Source: Agrypnia vestita
Taxonomy: Eukaryota; Arthropoda; Insecta; Trichoptera; Phryganeidae
Direction: 5' to 3'
Length of the DNA stretch: 64,000 nucleotides
NCBI GenBank assembly: GCA_016648135.1
Contig: JADDOH010001977.1
Span: 1-64,000, forward strand
Shown here: positions 35,981 to 45,084 of the stretch, piece by piece
Layout of the letters: each line of letters opens with the position of its first letter
Position numbering within the stretch: the first letter of the stretch is position 1
Position numbers and translations under genes: made by a program
Notes under the pieces: generated by a model
The model's database searches: none
Seen by the model: the letters and a program-made list of their open reading frames with translations, nothing else
What the model was told of the DNA's origin: nothing

Positions 35981-36230
35981 GAGAATCGTTATCCATGACA
36001 CTACACCAGCCCTATTCCGCAAGCTGCTGGCTTACTTGTACACTGGGAAGCTGGATACGAGAATCGCCACTGCGGAGCAACTGCTGGAGCTGGTTTTGCT
36101 CGGCGACCGGTATGAACTAGATGTCATGAAACAGGCCTGTGAAAAAGCTCTGGCAACCAGGCACTTAGATAAAGACAGCGTGTTTTATTATCTGAATGTT
36201 GCTGATCAGTATAATGCTGTTAATCTGAGG
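35981..36230 (+). CDS. BTB-domain protein, internal exon
   Basis: Coding exon between an acceptor (AACCCTTCAG, AG at 35979-35980) and a donor (GTAAGG at 36231). It starts in phase 1 and ends in phase 0. It encodes IVIHDTTPALFRKLLAYLYT then GKLDTRIATAEQLLELVLL, GDRYELDVMKQACEKAL and FYYLNVADQYNAVNLR. The F-x-x-LL-x-YLYTG, L-x-x-A-DRYE and K-x-x-C-E-x-x-L boxes are the second half of a BTB/POZ domain, a protein-interaction fold often used in Cullin-3 adaptors, followed by the start of a BACK-type helical region. The first half of the BTB domain must lie on an upstream exon not recognised here. The family member cannot be named. Confidence 0.82.
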
Positions 36231-36238
36231 GTAAGGCA

Positions 36239-36555
36239 CAAACATTTTAATTCATTGTATTAAAAAATGTAATTTAATTAATAAATATCCTTCTGTTGAA
36301 AAAATCCAGCAGTGTTCTCAGAGCATATAAAAATATTGTTAAAAATATATACTGTTCTATAAAAAGAGTTAAGTAATTAAAAATTATAATCTTCTGGTTT
36401 GTGTCTTCTGCGGTATTATGCCGTGTTTTTATGACCTTTCTAGCACCACAACACCAACACTCACAGCAACACATCAGCCTTGATGATAGAACCTGCAATG
36501 GGATCCGAAACGTCGGCCAGAAAGGTCGTAAAAACACTGTATAATATCTAGCTCT
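36239..36555 (+). mobile_element. Penelope-like terminal segment with fold-back
   Basis: Contains CGTGTTTTTATGACCTTTC (about 36422-36440) and its inverse GAAAGGTCGTAAAAACAC (36519-36536) around a hammerhead-like motif. The same family recurs at 56239-56430. It sits in the intron after the BTB exon. Confidence 0.6.
36477..36518 (+). ncRNA. hammerhead-like motif, C3 changed
   Basis: GCC, TTGATGA core (C3 to T, G8 kept), T, stem II partly decayed (GAACC...GGATCC), GAAAC, GTC, GGC. Stem I GCC/GGC is intact and the cleavage triplet is GTC. Confidence 0.45.
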
Positions 36556-36974
36556 AAAAGTGCTCTAAAAGCAAAACACCTAAATTAGAAAACAGTGGCA
36601 TATACAAATTAACATGTAATCATAAAGATTGCAATGCCACATATATAGGACAAACGGGAAGGTCTTTTTTAACTAGATTCGCGGAACACATGCGCTGCTA
36701 TAAAAATAAAAATTTAGAGTCAAAATTTGCAGCCCATTTATTGAATGAAAACCACGTCCCGCAAGGTGATAACGAACCAAAACCTTTACATATAGAAACA
36801 AAAAGTTTTAGGATGAATTTACTTGAGCAACTAGAAATAAATAAATATAAAAAGGATCCAAATATTAAACTTTTAAATAATCAACAAAAAATGATCTTCT
36901 CTCCACTTCTAAATATTTTTAAAAAACCAATAATTAACTTGTTGTGGGCCGTAAATTTTCTGAATTTTTTGTGA
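36556..36974 (+). pseudogene. Penelope-like element GIY-YIG endonuclease fragment
   Basis: Open from 36558 to the stop at 36972, 138 codons. It reads KLENSGIYKLTCNH, CNATYIGQTGRSFLTRFAEH, ESKFAAHLLNENH and MNLLEQLEINKYKK, then SPLLNIF. The GIY box, the YIG box with T-G-R-S-F-x-x-R-x-x-E-H, the second helix S-K-F-A-x-H-L and the L-L-E-x-L-E-I helix are all visible in order. The catalytic Arg and Glu candidates remain. This domain nicks target DNA for Penelope-like retroelements. No reverse transcriptase precedes it, so this is a 5'-truncated or internally deleted copy in an intron of the BTB gene. Confidence 0.88.
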
Positions 36975-36975
36975 T

Positions 36976-37980
36976 TTTTCTTTTTACGAAAAAACCATGA
37001 AAACATGCGTATATTAAAAAAAAAACACACACATTCATACTATTTTATCGTAAGTGTAAAAATGCAATGATTTTTTATCATTTAAGTAAAAAAAATAATC
37101 TTTTTTTGAATTTCCATAATGTTGCCAGCGCAACATTTTCTGAAAAATAATAATTATTTTTTATTTGTTTATTAGAGACAACACTACTATTAATAATAAT
37201 AATCTTCTTCTGTGTGATATATTTTGTTGCACGGCACGGCACACGACGGGACATCGCACTCATAACACATAAATATGATACACTTTCACACACACACATA
37301 TTTCAAATAAACGCAACAAAATTGCGTGTATTTTTGTTAATAAATCACTATTAGTATTCAATTGAATCATAAACCAACAAAAACTGACAAATATCGCAAA
37401 ACATATCGTATATATTTGTATATACGTGTACAAATAAATCGAAAATCGAAAAAAATAAATCGTATTTCCCGCGCACATTGCGCGTGACCTTGATGATGGA
37501 ATATTTGAATTTCGATTGCACAACACGCGATCGGGGCGACATCTACAACTTCTCTATACGATTTTGACGGCAGAAAAACTTCCGTTTTGATTGTTGATTT
37601 AAAATATAATCGGTGATGTTTTTGAGTTGAAAATGGAACGACAGGTCACAACAGGATTTCTCTATTGGGATAAAATTACGTTTTTCAAATTCGATACGCG
37701 GCCGTCGATAAATAATTTATTTTGTGCCTGTCGGATATATGCGACGGCGGCCCAGGGGGGGTTAAGGACATAAATTAAAATAATATTTATAAATAACACT
37801 TGCAGAAAACGGGGAATTTTGATAATTAAGCATAACGTTAACGGAGGCACCTTTAATGATAAGTGCCCGGGAAAAAACGTACATTACTACAGGGCTTCAC
37901 CACAAATATCTAATTACTCTAAATGGGAAGGGGTAACTTAAAATTGTATAAATAAGTCGTTTGTACGTGGTATATCCACT
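36976..37980. other. intron sequence, no recognisable feature
   Basis: AT-rich, within the intron between the two BTB exons. The 37190-37300 patch with GCACGGCACGGCACACGACG is not assignable. Confidence 0.45.
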
Positions 37981-37982
37981 GT

Positions 37983-38015
37983 TTGATAATGGCCTTACAA
38001 GCCGAAACAGCTGTA
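37983..38015 (+). ncRNA. hammerhead-like motif, U3/A8 variant, GTA site
   Basis: TTGATAA core (37983-37989), T, stem II GGC/GCC around CTTACAA, GAAAC, then AGCTGTA. ACAGCTGT is a perfect 8-base palindrome (loopless 4-bp stem III) and the site is GTA. Core positions 3 and 8 are T and A. Confidence 0.45.
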
Positions 38016-38890
38016 ACACATAAAAATACTTAACCCGTAGAACTTAATAATAATATTTATTAAAATTTAATTTATTTTAAATTTCGCTAAAAATAAATAT
38101 GGAGTTCTACAAATTAAACACAAAAACCATAAATAAAAAAAAAAACAGTAAATGTATTTTATTATGTGTAACCTACCTTCACAGAGCTGCGTTAGACAAA
38201 TCGATGGAGTATCACCAAAATATTTTAATGTTTATTGTTTCGGGCTAAAAAAAACAGTATCTTCTGAGGGGTATATTTAAAAATGGACAAGGAACTGCGG
38301 CCTATCGCCATAGAAACTTATGGCCTGCTCAAAAAGAGCAAATCAATGACGTATCACTCACCTTGATTGGACAGTGGGCCCAAAACGCCTTCCTTTGATA
38401 ATGTGTGGATGTTCTTACTTACAGTGGAATTGCGAAGTTGCACTGTATAAAGCGTTAATTTAAGCAAGCTCATACAGGCCGCAAGCCCTGAGGCACCCTA
38501 TAAAGACTTCCATACACGTTTCCCATTTTAATTAATTAATTTGTCTTAATAAATACAACATTATTTCTTATTGGCAGATTATCTCTCCATTATCTTATTA
38601 TTATCTCCAGAGTTCTGGAGATAAATAACGTGCTTGCTTTTATTAATTTAATTATTTAATTTTGGTCTGAAATTGAATAATTCAGAATCATTAAAAATTA
38701 GTAAAGCATGTAAAAATAAACAAAATATTATTAATAATCAACTAAATTTAACTACTAGTCCAATTCTAAAAAAATTTCCGATGATATTACGTAATCAGAA
38801 CTTTACGAATATTAATTTAACAATAATTTTTTAACTAATTAAGAAAACAAAAGAAATCATTCATTTTGATATTTTGACATTTACAAAACA

Positions 38891-38925
38891 CCCCGAATGG
38901 AAACGTTTTTCCGAAACATGTAATT
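38891..38925 (+). repeat. decayed Penelope hairpin, same family as 31.85 kb
   Basis: GGAAACGTTTTTCCGAAACA and TGTAA match the 31841-31873 motif in stem II and palindrome. The core is lost. Confidence 0.5.
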
Positions 38926-39049
38926 GTAATTAATATATTCATTAATTCCAATTAATGAATATAAGTAGATTAAAACAAATACTAAAATTATTATTTTTTT
39001 TTTTTGCTTTTATTGATATTTGAAATAAACACTCACATTGCGCTTGTAG

Positions 39050-39280
39050 GATGCCTGCATCAGGTATATAATATCTCGCGCTGGCATGATGGACGGGGAA
39101 CAATTCTCGGATCTGTCGCGACCCCTGCAGGCGGAGATCCTCACATCGGCGGCTGCCTGGGCCCCCGCAGCCATGGCACCGAGAGTCTGGGAAGAGGGAT
39201 TGGACCAGGAAGCATTGCAGGCCTTACTAGAGAATACTACCATTGACGATGTTGGTGAATTCATTCAATTTTTATCTTAA
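39050..39280 (+). CDS. BTB-domain protein, C-terminal exon
   Basis: The acceptor is GCGCTTGTAG at 39040-39049. The exon continues the previous exon in phase 0 to give VNLR-DACIRYIISRAG, a BACK-like sequence. It then reads DGEQFSDLSRPLQAEILTSA, WAPAAMAPRVWEEGLDQEAL and ALLENTTIDDVGEFIQFLS, with the stop at 39278. Codon use is GC-richer than the surroundings and the frame is clean. It is the last exon in this splice form, with roughly 155 residues visible in the two exons together. The C-terminal tail is not recognised. The intron (2.8 kb) holds Penelope debris. Confidence 0.78.
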   Translation, partial: DACIRYIISRAGMMDGEQFSDLSRPLQAEILTSAAAWAPAAMAPRVWEEGLDQEALQALLENTTIDDVGEFIQFLS

Positions 39281-39409
39281 ACTTTCCTTTTTGAGACACA
39301 AATCAACAATACGAATGTTACTCCATACTTACTATTACTTAAAGGTCTAACAAGTGTGAAGATGGTCCGCATATGCCTTCTTTTCAGAATCTCCACACAT
39401 CAGAATTTA

Positions 39410-40061
39410 TCTATACCTATAAAACTCAATACATACCTGTCTGTTCTCTATACAAATCTACACCGTTAGTCCGATTCGACTCAAATTTGCATACTTATGC
39501 TTTAGGACCTGGCGGGTAACGTAGGAGACATTTCCTCCCTCCCCTTTTACCCTTTTCCCACCCCTAATATATTTTCAATGCAAATCTGTACCGTTCAATC
39601 ATTCAGACTCAAAATCTGGAAACTTATTCTTTAGGACCCGGCGGGTAACATAGAGGACATTTCCCTCCTTTCCTTTTACCCCTTACCCTCCCCCTTATAT
39701 ATTTTCAATGCAAATCTGTACCATTCGACCGATCGGACACAAAATTTGCATTATTTTTTATGACCCGGCGAATAACATTGTTGACATTTCCCCTTCACCC
39801 TCAACCCATCCCCCCCCAGACATATTTTCCATACAAATCTACACCGCTTCACCGATCCGACCCAAATTTTGCATACATATTCCCGACGGAAAAAATAGGC
39901 CATATTTCTTTCCTAGACATCCTATCCATCCCAGCCTTGATTAAATGGAAACGTTTTGTTTTAATTAGAGGCTTTGCAAAACAATATAACCTGTGTTTCC
40001 CCTCACAAGTTTATTTTCAACTTAATCCTTAACCCGTGCAACGCCGGGTACGAACGACTAG
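39410..40061 (+). mobile_element. non-autonomous Helitron, ACCCG-hairpin family, copy B
   Basis: It starts TCTATACCTATAAAACTC after A (39409) and ends ACCCGTGCAACGCCGGGT, eight bases, then CTAG before T (40062). The hairpin ACCCG/CGGGT lies just upstream of the end. Internal units of about 110-120 bp repeat GACCCGGCGGGTAAC-like and ATTTTCAATGCAAATCTG-like blocks three to four times. No Rep/helicase gene. Confidence 0.85.
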
Positions 40062-40085
40062 TGTAATATATTACTGTGTTTAAAT

Positions 40086-40683
40086 CAGGTTTCGAAAAAA
40101 TCCTATTTTTATATTTAAAATCAAAAAATCGGATTTTTTGATATATATCGGATATATATCCAAACTATTTTCTTCTTTTTTGCACACGTCGATTGATACA
40201 ATCTCGAAATAATTTTGTACATGAATTATTATTTATTAAATAAACGAATGGCACACTGAAAAAAGCTAATATATGAAATTATTATACATATATAAGTTAT
40301 AAAAGTTGCTCATTCTAATGTTTGTTTAAGTGTTGTTTCTTTGTGTGAAATAAAAAATGGATTATACGAAACAAATTAAGCCAAAAAATAACCGTAATAC
40401 TTTTTAAAATACAACTAGCGCCATCTAGTAATGAACGCAGGTATCAAAAAAATAACTTGTAGCACTTTTTAAAACATATGTAGCGCCATCTAGCCATCTA
40501 ACGACCGCAGATATTATAAAAAACAATCCTTAGCATTTTTTAAAATACAACTAGTGCCATCTATTAACGAACGCGGAAAGTTTTTTTGGATATATATCAA
40601 AAATAAAAATCAAGCCATAAATATCGTGATATATATCGTGTTATATATCATGATATATATCCGCGTATATGTATCGAACCCTG
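40086..40683. mobile_element. hAT-type MITE with 8-bp target duplication
   Basis: It begins CAGGTTTCGA and ends inversely TATCGAACCCTG. A perfect 8-bp duplication, GTTTAAAT, flanks it at 40078-40085 and 40684-40691, as expected for hAT. The interior has three roughly 70-bp tandem units (40388-40576), each with GCGCCATCTAG-like sequence, and TATATATC repeats that pair inversely near each end. No coding capacity. Confidence 0.85.
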
Positions 40684-40794
40684 GTTTAAATAATAGCCGA
40701 CCATCGTTTGTCCTTTGTGTAGGCACGCACGACTTTCCCCCCCAGTCTCGGAGTGAAGAAGTGTAGTTAGTGCCCCCCGGATTGTCTTTTTTTG

Positions 40795-41415
40795 TGAAAT
40801 TACGGACTAATTTGAGCGGATATTGCATTACATTTTGCCAAAAGCTTGGTGATACTCAAGTGGAAAACTATTCGCAAGATCCAACTGGCTTTAGGGGCCG
40901 ATGCATCTCTCGGATAAAGTTTGGTACAGCTGCTTCAAAGCAAAGGATAGCACACCGCAGGAGCCCCTCAACAAAACAAGCCGAAACAATAATGTAATTG
41001 AACAAATGCGGACTGTGGTCATGTAGGATCATCGCAGTCAGAGAATTTGTAAACGAGGTGGAGGTAAGCACTGAATTTGTCCATTCAATTTTAACTGGGG
41101 ATTAGGCTTCAAAAGAGTGTGCCGAAGCTGCTAATGACTGAGCAAAAACAAATCATTCTTCTCATACGTTCAGGCTTTCTCGGCTGGTTCGTCAGGATCT
41201 CTACTCTCTTGACATGGCTCCGTGTGATTTTTAGCTATCCCCCGATTTAAAATGCCACCGAAAGGGACCAGATTTGAATCAAGATCATGCAGAATGTGAC
41301 AGCCCAGCTGAACGCCATTCCAAAATATGTGTTTCAGAAGTTTGTTTCCGACAACGGCAGGACTGCTGGGGGAAGTGTGTAAATTGCCAAAGGGACTACT
41401 TTGATAGAGATTAGA
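40795..41415 (+). pseudogene. mariner-like transposase, catalytic core deleted
   Basis: The N-terminal part reads, across frame breaks, FCQKLGDTQVE, WYSCFKAKD-like, and NNVIEQMRTVVM...REFVNEVEVST, the paired helix-turn-helix region. It then jumps to LVRQDLYSLDMAPCDF, CHRKGPDL, CVSEVCFRQRQDCWGKC and QRDYFDRD at the C-terminus, ending at 41413. The region with the first two aspartates is missing. This is a different mariner lineage from the copies at 1-1267 and 34743. Confidence 0.75.
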
Positions 41416-41547
41416 ATAAATTTAATGTGTACGAATAAATATGATTCTGCCGAAAAAAGGTTTGATATTTTTTAAACACAGCTGTTGGTGCAGGTCTGAT
41501 AATAGTCATAATATTTTTTGTAAATGTTTTTCCGAATTAATGCTTAA

Positions 41548-41863
41548 GGCTGGACATTTACTGCAAATGCAGTAGTAAATACAAAAAAAAACATTATGCG
41601 TACATTTAATATTCATTAAAAGATTGTCCCGCCCGGGACACTAAAAACGATTTTGGCTGCGGCCTGTCGATTAATGCTTATATTTTCTTAATTATTGAGA
41701 ATAATGTTCAGTTTATTACTTTTATATAAGAACAATGTTTCTATCTAAGTTATTGCCCTAAAAAATTTCTGTCTAGAATATACATTCTGATATAAATGAA
41801 TAATAAAAACCCACATTTTTGTAAAAAAATGCTAAAATATGCATTTGCAGTGAATGTTCAGCC
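41548..41863. mobile_element. MITE with TTAA target duplication
   Basis: Ends GGCTGGACATTTACTGCAAA and, inverted, GGCTGAACATTCACTGCAAA, about 25 bp of terminal repeat. It is flanked by TTAA on both sides (41544-41547 and 41864-41867). The TTAA target is that of piggyBac-type elements. 316 bp, non-coding. Confidence 0.75.
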
Positions 41864-41975
41864 TTAATATGAACTTGAGTTTAATTATATGTTATACTAC
41901 TTTAGTTTCGAGGGTGACAGAACTTCTCATCGATAGATAGGTGAAGGTTTAAACTAATAATAATATAGGTCTATA

Positions 41976-42648
41976 TTAGGTCCTTAACTATTTTTTTGTA
42001 TTTCATCTTATCAAGCAATCATGTCTCCCTGTTGGATGACCGAATTAAATAAAAAAAATGAAAAAAGTGTCGTCTTCTAATACTGGCTAGTTTGAAGTTC
42101 GATATCTTGCATTTGACTTGAAATTCCAAATTAAAATTAATGTTATATATAAAGCTATGACATTTCTTTTTCAAAATAAGTTATACATTTGTTTAGTTTG
42201 AGAAAACGAAAATTTAACAACAATATTGGTGATGGGCCGAGTCGTATTTTTTCTGACTCGAGTAACTCGGGTTGAAAAGTTGGGTGACTCGAGTCGTAAC
42301 TCGACTTAAATTGATTCGGTGTCTAATTGAGAGGTGAGACTGCCAGATCGGTATATACTAACGTCATATTACTGTACAGATATGTCTTACATATATTCGA
42401 CTCGATGTCGCAAATTCCGTAGTCAATCAACTTGAGTCAAATAAATTTTATATATAATGTAAATAAAGAAGGACAAGGATAAACTATAGATTTATCTAAT
42501 AATAAGAGACAGGTACTCAACAATATGTTTATAATTGCAGGCACATAATTTGCACTTGACTCTGTTGTCATAATTATTTTTGGAAAAAACTCCCATGCGA
42601 CGCTTGGATTTCCTATATAAAATGACAGTTTCATAATTATAGACCTAA
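41976..42648. mobile_element. possible mariner-derived MITE
   Basis: It begins TTAGGTCCTTA after TA (41974-41975) and ends AGACCTAA before TA. The first 7-8 bases match the ends of the mariner at 34743, but the inverted similarity fades within about 25 bp and no transposase sequence is present. Tentative. Confidence 0.4.
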
Positions 42649-43031
42649 TATGTAGTTTAATACTTAGCCAGTTGATGAGAGGTTCTGTTACTTTCGAAAC
42701 TCGAGTACTATAAATATAATAGATAATTTAATCAAGAAGAGTGAGTAGTTTTTTTCTATCCACTGAAGACCAGTTACACTTTTTTCTGCCATGCTACAGC
42801 CAGCATTACATTCACTTCTCATTTGTTTATTCTTCACTCTCGTTAAAATATTTTGCACGCATTTTTCAGTATATTTTCGTCCTTTTATCCAATTCCAGGC
42901 TTCACTTCATACATTTACGGATGGCAACAGTATTCCATTATATACTTTAGTCTGGCTTTGTGAATAATCAGTTCATTCTTTCCGCACATTGAAAGCGTGC
43001 TCGATGTATTCTGAACCAATAAAATCACTTC

Positions 43032-43268
43032 TTTTTCATGTGCCCTGTCGGGTCCCCCCGACGTCGGCGATCATCTGGGAGAAAGTTTCCCTGTCCAGGG
43101 CAGTGCGGAACAGCTCTTCCACGCTTCTTATCCCGGTCCACTCTCGGATGTTTCGAAGCCAGGAATGCCGCCTCCTTCTGACCCCTCTGCGACCCTCAAT
43201 CTTCCCCTTCATGACGAGCTGAAGGATGGAGTATTTTTCGCCTCTCATTATATGACTAATAAAATAAA
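43032..43268 (-). mobile_element. 5'-truncated RTE-like LINE inserted at a splice acceptor
   Basis: Minus-strand ORF2 end: ISHIMRGEKYSILQLVMKG, RRRHSWLRNIREW, VEELFRTALDRETF and MIADVGGTRQGT, with a stop and short A/G-rich tail. A perfect 14-bp duplication AATAAAATCACTTC flanks it at 43018-43031 and 43269-43282. The right duplication ends 2 bp before the AG (43284-43285) of the next exon. Confidence 0.9.
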
Positions 43269-43285
43269 AATAAAATCACTTCCAG

Positions 43286-43495
43286 GGTTCAAATTCCGAA
43301 TGCAGTAGTGTGGAAGAGATCTCCATCGACAGAACTCGCCTCAATGACTGCTTGGCGCGTCTGCGAGATGTCTTGGGTCCCCAAGTTCCCCTGGATGAGC
43401 TGAATAGAATTGCGTTGGCCGCCGATTGTGACGCAAACAGGGCTGTCAACTTTTTTTATTCGCAATCGCAAGGTCCTCTAGATGAGTCATGAGTA
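43286..43495 (+). CDS. terminal exon with a UBA/CUE-like helical domain
   Basis: The acceptor AG is at 43284-43285. The exon is in phase 0 and encodes GSNSECSSVEEISIDRTRLN, DCLARLRDVLGPQVPLDELN and RIALAADCDANRAVNFFYSQ, then a stop at 43490-43492. The L-x-x-I-A-L-A-A-D-x-D-x-N-R-A-V-N-F-F pattern resembles the last two helices of a UBA/CUE-like ubiquitin-binding domain, in which a helical turn is followed by x-x-A-V-N-x-F/Y. The preceding acidic-Ser stretch with V-E-E-I-S-I could be a linker. It could be an alternative last exon of the BTB gene (same strand and compatible phase) or the end of a separate gene. Confidence 0.6.
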
Positions 43496-43548
43496 CCATC
43501 GCGGAGTCCTATAGATGAGCCATGAATAACATCGCAGATGTGTTGCGA
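43484..43548 (+). repeat. duplicated segment spanning the stop codon
   Basis: A roughly 33-bp unit (TAGATGAGTCATGAGTACCA-like) is repeated directly as TAGATGAGCCATGAATAACA. The first copy contains the exon's TGA stop. Confidence 0.8.
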
Positions 43549-43549
43549 G

Positions 43550-44814
43550 TACAATCTGAGTCTGTACAATGAATGTAGCCAGATCTACAGAGGGATGTTT
43601 TTATTTCTACATAGAGGTTTGGTGTTTCGGCTTATGTTATTGAATTTGGATGTTTGTGTACTTAAACTAAGATTGTACATGAGTAGGTACCAATATAACA
43701 CAAGTGAGACATTGTAATTAATAGTCTAAATTTTTAAGTAGTAGAAATGTATTGACTTCCGTAGAAACACAAATATTGCCTTTGGGGACGGGCGCTGACG
43801 TCTCTTTTTGTCCATTTTTTTATTCATGTTTATATCCGTTCTTTACATCATCATATCTATATTTAATTCCATATTCATCATTCTCAATTCATATTCATCT
43901 TATTTTTATTCATTCATCCAATCTTCCATCCTTGTATTCACCCGAAAATGCTCTCACCAGCGAGTATATTTATTAATTTTTATAATAATTATACTCCTAA
44001 ATATTCTATAAGATATATACATAATATATAACCTTAATGCTTTAAAATTTGTTCTCATTTTTTTACAAATATTTTGCCTTCTTTTATACATTAAATTCTA
44101 TTTAGTTTCTTTAACTGCTTTATCTCTGTGATACCTGTTAATGTCTGCAGCTCACCTCATCCGGGAAGAGATGAGGTGGCTAGATCTGATGTCAGATCTG
44201 TCACCATTGTTAATTTCAACTATTGCTCTTCCTTGATTTTATACCCAGGAGAGTTTTTATTTACTTTCGTAATACGAGGTTTACTGTAGTACAAGCAAAA
44301 AATTCTATCTGCAACTCTTCAACCTACGACCGGTATCGATGAATTTCTTGTGATGTTTTGAACACAAATCTATCGTCAAAGTGGAGGAGGAGGGAAGGGG
44401 GATTAATCAAAGATGTCGGACGAGTACCTTCGCTTTTACGCTTTATCTCGGTAAATACTGAACGGATTCCTCTGTTTTTAATTTTATTTGATAGGTAATA
44501 ATATTGTCTTTGTTTCTTTCAAAAACATTTGTTTCGTTAAAGTAACCTAAAATGTTAACAAAAGTGTAAAAATGTTTCGAAGGATTACCCGAAAAGTAGC
44601 CAGTTTTCGTTAATAAAAGTTATGTTTGTGTAACGATACACATATATAAAATTATAATATATTATGATAAAAACGATATAACACACATGGTGAAGTATTA
44701 AATGTTTCCAAAAAATAAAAAAAATAAAAATCTGGCGAGTAGCGGTAGATCCACTAAGGCATTTGTGACTAATTGCATTATAAAAAGCACATTGCTTTAA
44801 AAAAAGGAATAAAA
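43550..44814. other. possible 3' UTR and spacer
   Basis: Sequence downstream of the stop at 43492. It is AT-rich, with no clean AATAAA close to the stop. Nothing else was recognised. Confidence 0.35.
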
Positions 44815-45080
44815 ATGTTAATCAATTAAAAAGAGACTACATTTAAAGTCGAAAATTTTTCGTTAACTTACCAAACTGCCGTTGCGAAATTGGGCAACGC
44901 GCCATCCCCGAATAGAATGGAGGTCCGTTGGTTCGAATCCTGGCAGCAGTTAATGTATTTTTTAGTTAATTTGATTTTTCCGTATATCTTTTCTAATTGA
45001 TTAATAAAATTTGTTTAATAATTCACAGAACTTTGTTCTGAAATTGCATCTTCACAATAATAATGCGTTTTCTTTAATAT
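44815..45080 (+). repeat. tRNA-like SINE core in a partial palindrome
   Basis: Right half matches the right arm at 11210-11303 (TCTAATTGATTAATAAA and TTCACAGAACTTTGTTCTG blocks). AATCAATTAAAAAGAG at 44820 is the start of the opposite arm. Between them, 44877-44951 looks tRNA-derived: CTGCC...GGCAG acceptor-like ends, a GCG/CGC D-stem around TTGGGCAA, and a B box GGTTCGAATCC. The anticodon and T stems do not close, so it is not a functional tRNA. Confidence 0.6.
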
Positions 45081-45084
45081 AATA

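Noticed and set aside
42225..42440. GACTCGAGT-rich block as a separate hAT element
   Set aside because: Repeated ACTCG words are present but no matching ends or 8-bp duplication could be found.
44877..44951. Functional tRNA gene
   Set aside because: There is a B box and acceptor-like pairing, but the anticodon stem and T stem do not close and the sequence sits inside a repeat.
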